23,981 nt of DNA, taken from Thalassiosira profunda. Its lineage: Eukaryota > Bacillariophyta > Thalassiosirophyceae > Thalassiosirales > Thalassiosiraceae. Where the stretch lies: positions 1 through 23,981 of the forward strand of contig JALLAP010000677.1 in assembly GCA_036939355.1 (NCBI GenBank), read 5' to 3'. Of this stretch, positions 1-9,200 are shown piece after piece. Made by a program: the position numbers and the translations under genes. The notes under the pieces were generated by a model. The model was not told the DNA's origin, searched no databases, and saw only the letters and a list, made by a program, of their open reading frames with translations. The stretch's first letter is position 1, and every line of letters starts with the position of its first letter.

Positions 1-2437
1 CTCTCCCAGCTGGTGGCACTGCTGTCCTCCCAATCGCAGCAACGACAGTGGGCATTGGCCCAAACTGCAGAAGATGCAATCATAAAAGCATCAAAGGCAC
101 TGAATGCATCCATTGAGAACACGGCCGATTTTGGCACGCAATCGAGAAGAACGGCCATCTCGTCGTTATTGGTGTCGATAACTTCGCCAAACGAGTTCTT
201 GGGGGCGCCATTGAAGACAGCAGAATCGCAACAGTGGGAGGATGCATTGGTGGCTCTTTCTACTTTGGCATCGACTCTGGCAAGGGAAGAGATCGACGAG
301 ATAGCTACGTGTCGACTTCCAGGATGTTCGGACCTCATTGCGCTGTTGTTGCAACTTCAAGCTCATCCAATCCATAGCGTTGCCACGCCAGTGCTGGAGG
401 TGTGGCTGGCGTTGCAGGACATTCCCACTTCGGAACGGCATCCATCGCTTGTGGCACCGTTGTACCAGCAACTTACCGAACTCATTCTCAACCGGGTGGC
501 CTATCCGTCCACGTTCGTCTCTTGGGAGGAAGAGCTAGACCTTGAGTCGTCAGACTTTGACGAAATGAGGAGATTGTGCACAGACGTTTTAGTGGGTGCC
601 TATTTCCTGCTACGGTCGGCCTATTTGGAAACGCTGGCAAATGTGATCATGGCGATAGATAGCACTGAGTGGGAGACTGTAGAGGCGGCGTTGTTCTGCT
701 TGTGCGCCGTCGGGAGAGAAGCCTGCGCCAGGGTCAAATCAGTCAATAACGCAACACGAAGCGGAAGGGACAGCCCCGTTGCTGCAGATGGGGAAGCGAC
801 CAGCATGGGTCTTACACAGGTGGTGGCAACCATCTGTGCCGGGGGAGCAACAAGCATCTTGAGGCGGCATCCACTTGTTCTATCGGGAATTGCAACGTTT
901 CTTGGATCGTACTCAGTGATTTGGGCATCATCCTCTCCCCCCCAGACCATGCTTGAAATTGTGGCCTATCTCTCTGCCGCCCTGTCTGTCTCGGCCGCGA
1001 CAGAAGCTGCAGGGAAGAGCATTCGGCTTTTATTGATAGCGTCTGCTGGAAAACTGGCGAAGGCTGCCACGTCTCCTGGCGCTGATATATCTTCCGCTCT
1101 GACACAAACAATGGAGACGGCTCTGTCTACAAACAACGCTATCGTCATGGCCAATGTTGCAGAGGGTTGTGCGAGAGTGGCTGTGCAACTACGCGACACG
1201 GCAAAGACGCGGACCGTGCTGTCGGCCGTGGCTGCACCAGTTCTTTTTCGGTCACAAGCTGCTTTAAAAGCTATTGTTTTGTCCTCGACATCACAAGGAA
1301 GTGGGCATGCCGCCAGTCAGGTCGATGCAGCGAGTCAGGCGCTAGCGTCCTATCTTGGGGTGCTGCGAGAGCTCGTCCGGTTTTGCGACAGTCCTTCTAG
1401 AGGTAAGGCTGGCGAGAGCCATGCTTTGACTGACCTGCTAGGATCGGCTTGGCCGGTGTTGAGCGACATTGCCGCCCAGCCAAGTTGTCGTGGAAATGAA
1501 GCCGTCCTGAGTGCACTGCTTCAACTGCACAGCCAACTGCTCAGCATCGTGCCTTCTCTTATCGGACCCTTTGTCAAGGACCTCATCAACTTTGTGGTCC
1601 AGGCTTACGAAGAATCATTTTGTCCTTCAGCGTTGAGCTTCATCTCTGCTGCTGTCGAGACATTCGATAATGAAGCGTCGAGGGACGGCGGCTGGTCTTG
1701 ACGAAAACGCAAGAGAGTCAACCTTCACTCAGCTACTGGCACATATTTGTCGATGCACCTTCACTTACGTGACGCAAACAAAGCGACCTGACGAATGCCC
1801 ACAGGTCATCAAAGCACTGTTTGAACTGGCGCAGAGATATCTGTTGTTCTCTCCTGGTGCACTATGCAACTGCCCTGAATTCGGGTCACTGTTTGCTTTG
1901 GCAGTCGCTTGTCTAACGGAGTGCAAGGGCGAAGTGGAGTCAACGAGAGCCACTCTCATCTTCCTTCAACAGCTGATCGGATGGAAGCACATCCACTTAA
2001 GAGAGGCAAATATGGCAAGGCTGGCACAGGCTGGTGGACCTGCAACAATTGACAACTTGCTGGCTCAGCATGGAGAAACGATTACAAAGGCCTGCCTGGG
2101 CGCTCTGTCTGGCGGGGCACCGCAGATCCTGTGGCCGTCGTACTCCGAGTGTCTGTATTCGATCGTTCTCCACATCATATCAAGCACTCCTGGAGCGGAC
2201 GAGCCGAATTCCATCCTGCACACGTGGCTTCGCGCTGCAATGAACGACAATTCGTCGTCAGTCAACGCGTCGAACATCACTCCAGAGGTTGGATCGTCTG
2301 TCATCAAAATTCTCTGTGAGCTTGCAAAGGAGGGAACCCAGTCGAAAGCAAAGGCAAAGCTTGCTCTAATGGACTACGGCAGAATTGTGAAGGGCGAGGC
2401 CACGGCTGATGCTCTCTTGGCATACGCCCTTGCCTAA
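1..2437 (+). CDS. Transportin-3 / importin-13-like nuclear import receptor (5' partial, one internal frame break)
   Basis: A karyopherin-beta family nuclear transport receptor of the TNPO3/IPO13 type, which carries cargo through nuclear pores under Ran control. The frame is open from base 1, so the N-terminus (probably 100-150 residues including the Ran-binding HEAT repeats) lies outside the window; no in-window ATG is needed. About 800 residues of helical, Leu/Ala-rich HEAT-like repeats are visible. Recognisable family stretches include a block reading HPIHSVATPVLEVWLALQD, then YPSTFVSWEEELDLE with an acidic run, then WETVEAALFCLCAVG, matching the order seen in TNPO3. The frame changes between about 1670 and 1701: the first segment ends at a TGA at 1699-1701, and the continuing family sequence (LLAHICRCTFTYVTQTK onward) is one frame over. 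This is either a single-base error or allele defect, or a very short intron. The stop at 2437 is 69 bases from the stop of the convergent gene A. Family assignment is fairly secure; TNPO3 versus IPO13 is not decided. Confidence 0.8.
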
Positions 2438-2506
2438 CCAGTACTTATGCCCATGCTCGTAACAGCTCCGATTAACTTCTTCTCACGTACTATCAAACCA
2501 GATCGC

Positions 2507-4463
2507 CTAGGGCGCACTATTCAACTCATCCAGCAACACCGTTCGCATCGTCTGGAGCTTCTCCTTCAGCGCCGTGGCCTCGTCCCCACTGATACTCTTC
2601 AAGCCAAGCTTGCCGTCCACGCCCCTCGCATCAACGAGCGCATTGTACGCCTCCTCCAGCTTTCTGGTATTCTCTGCCGGGCTGCTAGCCGCCAGTGGAC
2701 TGCTCTGCGTGGGCTCCGCAACAGTCTCCTCTTCTGGTTTGGTCACAGCGTACGTAGTGGGAAATCCCATCATCGGAGCGTCTGCCTGGGCGCTCCCCAT
2801 CGCCGCATTTGCAGCTGCTGCCACCGCTGCAGAGGGACCGGCATCCATCGCTGCCCTGTGCTCCTCCAGCTCGTTCTCTGCGATATACTTGTTGCACGCG
2901 CTCGCCGCGGCCATGAGCGCCCCAACCAGGGCCGTCGCCGCCTCCTTTCGCTCTGCGGGAGAGGCAGCTTTGTAAGCACTGACTGCCCCTTCGACGCAGG
3001 CCACAGATCCTGCCAACGGATCAAGCTGGGGCGGAACAGCCGCAGGCTGGGGTGGAGCCGGTGCCACCGACGCTTTCTGAGGAGGGGGCGGCGCAACAGC
3101 AACAGGTTCCTTCGCCACCGGTGCAGCCGCAGGCGCGCCCCCTCCCGCCTCGTAACGCAAGATCCCCGCCACCACTTCCAGGGTGTCTTCCAGCTGCTGC
3201 GCCTCGGGGGCCCGAAGACGACCATTCCCAAATCCCGGCCCGCCGCGCTGCTTTAGAAGCAGACCCTGCGCCGTACGGAACTTTGCTCGCACGACGTCCT
3301 CGCTCAGCGGTTTGGGCGGCGCTGCCGCCGCAGCTGCCACGGGGGCCGCCGGAGACGGAACGACCGGCGGAGGCGGCACGACGTTGGTCGGGATCTGCTG
3401 TCCCACCGTTGGTGGCGCCTGCGAAATGACCTTCGTCGGCGCAGGCTTTGCCACCGTTGGCGGCTCCGCTTTCGGTGGCGCCACGGCTTCGGGCGGCGGC
3501 ACCGCGGCCGGCGGCTCCATCGGGGGCGGCGCCGGCACTCCCCCTCCGCCTGTCCGACTTGCCTTCTTCTGCGCCAGTTTCTCCTTGTAGCTGATCCCCG
3601 ACGTGATGACGGGCGCCTCCGAGTCCTGCACCTGTGTGCGCACGATGCCCTCGATTTCGGCGCGGGCTTCAGCAACATTTTTCCTGCAGTAATGAAATCG
3701 ACAACATGAGCGACATTCCAAGACGATGGATCTGCGAAGCCAAAACTCACTCCTTCGTGTATGGGTTCTCGTTCCAGCTCTCCCCGATCTCCCGGATGCT
3801 GTTGTCGGCGAACACCCGATTGGCCGCCTCGACGTCCCCGCTCATCCTCGCAATCTTCCTCACTTTGGAATCCTGCTTGAGCTGGGCAAAGTACACGTCG
3901 GCCGTGTTGGACATCGTGAACGCGTCGGGATTGTACCCCACCGGGCGGGGGTCGTCGGTCCCCTTGCTCTTGGGGGGGAGCGGCGGCTCGACGATCGGGA
4001 CGGCGCCCGGGATGACCTGGTGGGGCATCGGGGGCTGCATCGGCGGCTGGACGGGCGGCGGCGGCGCAGGATTGTACGGGACGAGGTTGCCGCTGGCGTC
4101 GTAGACCATCGGCATGGAGACGGGGTTGCCATTGGCGTCGTAAAACTGGGCGGGCTGCGGGGGCGGCGGCTGCATTTGAGGGGCGCCCATCTGCGGCGGA
4201 GGCTGCTGACCGGCCTGAGACGGCGGCTGCATCTGCTGCTGCTGCGGCAGCTCGCCCTCGGGCAGCCCCATCTTTTTCAGGAACTCGGGGCTCGGCCCCT
4301 CCGGTTGCTGTTGATGTCTGGCGGTGCTGATGGACGAGGTGTGTGCACCGGCCCGCGCATTCGTCGACCGGACGACGGCCGCGGGGGCAAACGCCTCGCC
4401 TCCCGGCGCGGACAGGAGGGCCGCGCCCCCCACGAGCGAGCACAGCTTGAGTCTGAGGATCAT
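2507..4463 (-). CDS. Gene A: plastid-targeted Pro/Gln/Ala-rich protein, 629 aa, two exons; function unknown
   Basis: Exon 1 is 4463-3751 and exon 2 is 3683-2507; the 67-nt intron 3750-3684 has GTGAGT and CTGCAG ends. ATG 4463 is chosen because it opens a hydrophobic leader (residues 1-20) followed by AFAP at 24-27, the bipartite signal for complex plastids, and it aligns with the start of gene B. Then come an EFLKKMG motif (60-66), a Gln/Pro-rich stretch, a tandem pair FYDANGN (107-113) and VYDASGN (120-126), and a conserved block from about 165 to 250 containing TMSNTADVYFAQLK and KVRKIARMSGDVEA. Splicing joins NPYTKE to KNVAEARAE, matching gene B exactly. After ISYKEKLAQ and RTGGGG, an extra tail of roughly 330 residues follows. 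It is Pro/Ala-rich with helical islands and is absent from gene B. I do not recognise the family. The bipartite leader implies the plastid; a scaffold or linker role is only a guess from composition. Confidence 0.78.
3684..3750 (-). other. Intron of gene A
   Basis: A 67-nt GT-AG intron. The donor reads GTGAGT and the acceptor CTGCAG on the minus strand. Removing it restores the peptide continuity seen in the intronless paralogue B (YTREKNLADARAE), which is strong evidence for both splice sites. Confidence 0.88.
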
Positions 4464-4786
4464 CGTCAATTCTGAGGAGAGCGCCGCCTGAGAGCGAGGG
4501 AGGGATGAAGATGAAGTGAAGGTGAGGTGAAGTCAGTGCGTCATTCCGGTCTGAGAAACCAATCACAGAGCTTGCTTGGTAAACGCGAAAATAATACCAA
4601 AACAAACACAAGAAGATAGAACGAGAGATTGCAGCTGCCGCGCTAAAATATTAGAAATATTAGCCTGCACTTCCCTGCTTCCCTCGCACTCGTAACACCC
4701 TCCCCTCTTCCTCTCTTTGTGCTTCTGCCTCGTTTCCAACTCGCTGGTTGCCATTGTTTGCACAACGCTTATACTCCCAGGCTTAT
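4464..4786. other. Intergenic: promoter and leader of gene A, 3' flank of gene B
   Basis: A 323-base stretch without a gene. Near gene A it holds a purine-rich leader (4491-4535 on the + strand) containing TGAAGTGAAGGTG at 4512-4524. Further out is a small AT-rich patch with a tandem AATATTAG / AAATATTAG at about 4647-4663, possibly a promoter or gene B polyadenylation context. No conserved ORF or RNA gene is seen. Confidence 0.5.
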
Positions 4787-6010
4787 TCACATTCCGCCGC
4801 CGCCAGTCCTCCGCCCCCGCATCTGTTCCAATCGGTCCCGATAGCTTATCATCCCCGAGTCCGGCATTCTCGTTCCTCCCTCCTCCTCCTCCCCGATCAA
4901 ACCTTCCATTATGGCCATGGCCTCCACCTCCGCCCGGGCGTCGGCCAGATTCTTCTCCCTGGTGTACGGGTTGTCCACCCAACTTTCTCCAATCTCCTTG
5001 ATGGTGCTGTCGGCAAACACTTGATTCGACGCTTCCACATCGCCGCTCATCCTCGCAATCTTCCGCACTTTGGAATCCCGCTTGAGCTGTGCGAAGTACA
5101 CGTCGGCCGTGTTGGACATGGTGTACGCGTCGGGATTGAATCCCTCGGGGCGGGGGTTGTCCGTGCCTTTGGTCTTTGGGGGCAGGGGTGGCTCCGCTAC
5201 CGCAGGGCCACCGAGGTTGGGGCCCGGGTTGACCTGCGGAGGAAGCTGCTGCATCTGCTGTTCCGGTTGTTGCGTTTCTTGGTGCAGGACAGGTTGCTGC
5301 GCGGCGAATGGGACAAGGTTGCCGTTGGCATCTTGGACCATCAGCACAGAGATGGGATTGCCGTTCACATCATAGAATTGTTGCGGTGGCGCTTGCTGTG
5401 CCTGCTGTTGCATCATCTGCGGTTGTGCTTGTTGTTGCATTTGTGGATGTGCCTGCTGAGGAGGCGGCTGCATTTGTTGAGGAGGGGCATCCATCTGTTG
5501 AGGAGGGGCATCCTGTTGCATCTGCGGCGGAGGCGCCTGCTGCTGGCTGAAGTGTGGAGGCCGCTCCGGCTGCGTTGGGGGCGGCGGCGGCCGATCGTCC
5601 CTCAGCCCCATCTTCTTCAAAAACTCCGGCCGCGGCTGCCTCAGCCCCTCGCGCTGTTCCTCCGATTCCTCCGGCTCGGATTGCAATTGCTCATCAGCTA
5701 CCTTCATGCCCATCTTCTGGAAGAACGCGGCGCCCGGCCCGCCGTTCCCCTGCTTGGCCCGCCACGCGTTCATCTGCGCCCGGTTCTCGGACTGCCGGTA
5801 GTATTTGTCGTTCGCCTCGTCCATCTCCCGCTGCCCGCCGCTGAGCGACGCGAGGAAATCGTTGTTGTCCCAGTCTGGCGCCAGCCCGAAGAGGGTGGTG
5901 CGTTCTCTCCGCGTCGAGGGGACAACTGATGTGGGTGCGAAGGCCTCGGTCGCCGGCGCGGAGAGAACGGCCACGGCCCCCGCGACGGTGCGCAGCTTGA
6001 TTCCCAGCAT
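4787..6010 (-). CDS. Gene B: plastid-targeted Pro/Gln-rich protein, 407 aa; intronless paralogue of gene A
   Basis: The start is ATG 6010. It opens MLGIKLR plus a hydrophobic run and AFAP at residues 23-26, the same bipartite plastid-targeting layout as gene A; upstream in-frame codons lack an ATG that fits. After a probable mature start near TLFGL there is a charged segment with a WDNNDFLASLSGG motif. Two copies of an FxKMG motif follow (FFQKMG 96-101, EFLKKMG 129-135), then a Gln/Pro-rich low-complexity stretch with repeated PPQQM units (about 155-210), the paired FYDVNGN (212-218) and VQDANGN (225-231), and the conserved block (about 279-365). The protein ends soon after ISYRDRLEQ (388-396) and RTGGGGM. 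The coding frame is continuous where gene A has its intron. Gene B lies directly upstream of A in the same direction and is clearly its tandem duplicate. Function is unknown. A plastid stroma or membrane-surface location is inferred from the leader, since no other membrane segment is visible. Confidence 0.82.
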   Translation of the reverse strand: MLGIKLRTVAGAVAVLSAPATEAFAPTSVVPSTRRERTTLFGLAPDWDNNDFLASLSGGQREMDEANDKYYRQSENRAQMNAWRAKQGNGGPGAAFFQKMGMKVADEQLQSEPEESEEQREGLRQPRPEFLKKMGLRDDRPPPPPTQPERPPHFSQQQAPPPQMQQDAPPQQMDAPPQQMQPPPQQAHPQMQQQAQPQMMQQQAQQAPPQQFYDVNGNPISVLMVQDANGNLVPFAAQQPVLHQETQQPEQQMQQLPPQVNPGPNLGGPAVAEPPLPPKTKGTDNPRPEGFNPDAYTMSNTADVYFAQLKRDSKVRKIARMSGDVEASNQVFADSTIKEIGESWVDNPYTREKNLADARAEVEAMAIMEGLIGEEEEGGTRMPDSGMISYRDRLEQMRGRRTGGGGM

Positions 6011-6242
6011 ATTTCCCCCTGCACCTTCCCCGTCGTCGCTGCTCTTCTGCAACCCGGCCGCGTTGTGCTCGCGAGGAAGGTGAACCCCTGAAGTGATGGT
6101 GATGGAAAATGAAAAATGAACGAAGGTGAAGTGAAGGTGTATCCCTCCTTACCATCCCTCTTCCACATCAAAACCCAGCCACGCGGCCACGCACGCAGCC
6201 ACGCAACAGCGCACCAGCCACAGCACGCAAGCGACCGCAACC
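6011..6242. promoter_or_regulatory. Shared divergent promoter region of gene B (-) and MOT1 (+)
   Basis: Only 232 bases separate the two divergent ATGs, so the promoters must share this interval. It contains a purine-rich block with TGAAGTGAAGGTG at 6127-6139, identical to a 13-mer upstream of gene A, and ends in a good eukaryotic start context (ACC before ATGG) for MOT1. No clear TATA box is seen. Confidence 0.4.
6088..6152 (-). other. Probable 5'-leader intron of gene B
   Basis: On the minus strand a GTAAGG donor at 6152 and a pyrimidine-rich tract ending CTTCAG at 6088 frame a 65-nt interval, the same size as the proven introns here. It lies 77 bases upstream of the gene B ATG. No transcript evidence is available. 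Confidence 0.45.
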
Positions 6243-9200
6243 ATGGCGAAAGGGGCGGCGGCCGCGGTCGTCCAGCACCCGCCCCACGTCAACCGGCTCC
6301 TCCGCCTCGTCCGCGAGGGGACCCCCTCCCACGCCTCCCGGGCGTCGGCCCTCCTCGGCCGCTACGCCGCGTCGTGCTGCGCCGGGGTAGGAACGGGGGG
6401 CACGTGCACCAACGACGATGATGGAAACCATTCTGGCCCGCCCGTCCACCCGGGCCCCGTCATTTGGGATTTGATCGGCCGCCTGGTCGGCGGGGACGGC
6501 GCGGGCAACGCCACATCCAATGAAAGCGGCGGGGGCAAGCGGAGGAAGAAGGGCAAGAAGAAGGAGGATCGGCCGACGAGCGGTCTGTTCGACGCCAACT
6601 GGGCGACGCGGGCGAATTGCGCGCTGGCGCTGGAGTCGGTGGCCCGCTGTCTGCCCTTGGAGGACAGGCGCAATTTCTTCGAGGGCGACGGGGACGGTGA
6701 TAAGGATATGCCCGATGGCAAGGGAATGGAGCAATCTGAGGAGGAGGTATTGATGTGGCTCACTGTGAACGATCTCGGCAAGAGTGCCGGGAGCAGGGAA
6801 AGCCACGGGATGCCGACGGATGATTCGACGTCGCAACAGAATGAGAATGCACAAAACCAGCTAGAGGTTGTCGTGGAACGGGGGCGACTTCTCTTGGCGT
6901 CCTCGGGCGAGCAATACGATTGGGATTGCGACGACGAGGCCAAGGAGTACATTCGGGAGCACGAAGCTCTGAGAAATCTGGATGCAACTGCAATAGATCC
7001 CTCGCCACAACCGGACGATGCGAAGGAAAGCTTGCAACAATCATTTTTGACGAGGAGGGTCAAGTTGCAGCGGCAGATATTGGCGAGGCGGCTTGGTTTG
7101 GGAGGTGTACTGAGTGCACCTATTGTTGCTGGAAATGCATCGTCATCGGGCAACAAAGGGCGTCGCGTCGTCGATGACATTGTGGCCGATGACGACCTGG
7201 CGCCGAAGATTGTGTCAAAGGGAAGAGGCAAAGGCGCAAAGCAGTCAAAGGCGAAGAAACGCAAGCGCCCCCCAACGTCGGAGCCAGAGCCAACGGAAGC
7301 GAAGGATCCAGGCATCAGCATACGGGCGCTGCTGGTTCTCGAGAGTCAGCGGTCGGCGGACGGCGAGATACATCGCAATCAGACCCGCCACGCCAACCCT
7401 CAAACATTGCTGGGTTCCGAACTTGCGTACCGAACGTTCGACCCCGACTGGACAGTACGCCACGGTGCCCTGCTGGGAACGTTGGCATTACTTCGAGCTT
7501 GGAAGGTTCACGAAGCGCCGTGTGGAGCAACACGCGAAGGCAAAGATTACCAGCAGCAGAAACCGAAGAGTAAGAGGAATTTTGGCAAGTGGCCGCAGGA
7601 TATCTTGGCGCGGTGCGTCTGCATTTTGGCGCTGGACCAATTCGCCGACTTTTCCGGCGCTTCCTGCGAGGGCGACGACGTCTCGGATGACATTGACATC
7701 ATTGCTAGCGGGGCCATTGTCGCGCCTGTCCGAGAGATGGCCGCCCAAATCACAGCCCTGCTTCTCGAAGCGGCTCCTGCCGATGCTGGCGGATGTGCCC
7801 ATCAGCTGTTGATGCAGCTGTACACTCGCCAACAGACCATTCCGACGCAAAAGGGAAGCAATGGATGGGAAATGCGCCACGGAGTCTTGCTGGCGTGGAA
7901 GTATGTGTGCGCCATGGCACTGTTCCATTCCCAGAGGCGCGGGCAATTGAAGGCACAGTCGCTGAATGGAGTGGTCGACAACTTGCGTCCACTTTCGACC
8001 GCAAAAAGTGACCTGGAAAGGTATCACTCCACACTCAACAATCTCATTTTGCAATCCATACGCGGCCTCTCGGATGCCAGTGATGACAATCGGGCCGTTG
8101 CCGCTCAGGTCTTGCGCCACTCTTTGCTGATCGATGCAAAATGCCACACCACTGACATTGCAAAGGAAAGCTCGGAACCGTTATGGATTGCCATGACGAA
8201 AATCAGGGAAGGCGTATCGTCGTGCGCCGCGGATCTGCTGCATTTGCTGGCCGAGTTGCTGTCACGCGACTGCGCCACCTTTCTGGCGTGCTTGCAAGGG
8301 ACGTCCGGATCCTTTACCCTCGATGCGATATTGCAAAGGCTGGCAGGGTTCATCGTCGACGATTCTACCCATGTACGAACGTCGTGCTTCTGTGCACTTC
8401 GTCTGGTGGCCGAGCCAATCGGCAAGGCACTTCTTGACAATGCCAGCAGTGACCAGGCCACAGCCAACTGCGTGGCCACTCTGTGCCAGCTACTCATCAG
8501 ACTGTTCGAGACTTTCTTCAGCCCGGAATACATCTGTGGAGCGTTTGATCAAACAGCAGAGAACGACGCTGGCGACGACTCGGCGACCGAACTTTCCAGA
8601 CACCGCAACAAAGCATGGTCCGCTGTGTTGAACACTGTTGCTCTTCTGAGGAAGCCAGACTCAAACCGAGAATTGATCGACAATACTGGCTCTACATTGA
8701 TCCTTCGGTACNGCTCTTCTGAGGAAGCCAGACTCAAACCGAGAATTGATCGACAATACTGGCTCTACATTGATCCTTCGGTACCTGGGCGTTACCAGGG
8801 CTCTCGCGGGTCAATCATGCACCCTCACAAGAATCGTGGGCACGGTCGGCGAGAGAGGAATGGCGACAGAGATCTCCTACCGTTCCAGAGTGGCATCGGC
8901 CAATGCGCTTGCACAGTTCTATTCAACGATATACTCTCAGAATCGAGCCGAGGTGCTAACCGAGAAACTCCACGCGATTCTTCAGTCGCCGTGGTTGAGT
9001 CATAGCGAGGCTGGGTATCTGCTTCACACATCCTTGGCATCATCAGATCCAGCTGGCGGCGCCCACCCATTCTTCGAAAAATATCTGCAATTCTTGGTCA
9101 GTACGTTTGAGGGGCCTCCGACATGCGTCCTGCTAGAAGACCACAAAGCAGCTAGAGCAGCACTCGATGATCCCCAAGTACAATCCATCTGTGACAACGA

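Noticed and set aside
1677..1713. 37-nt intron in the transportin-3-like gene
   Set aside because: It keeps frame, but it is far shorter than all other introns here and lacks a pyrimidine tract. A base error is simpler.
3304..4611. 435-codon minus-strand frame overlapping gene A
   Set aside because: It runs through the intron and reads Arg/Ala/Pro-rich sequence out of frame with the plastid leader and conserved block.
4748..5929. 393-codon open frame on the plus strand across gene B
   Set aside because: It is antisense to a well-supported gene and rich in Leu/Arg/His from GC-rich, Gln-repeat codons read backwards. It is a frame shadow.
2507..6010. Identifying genes A and B as known pyrenoid shell or Rubisco linker proteins
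   Set aside because: The composition is suggestive, but I see no sequence motif that I can tie to those families.
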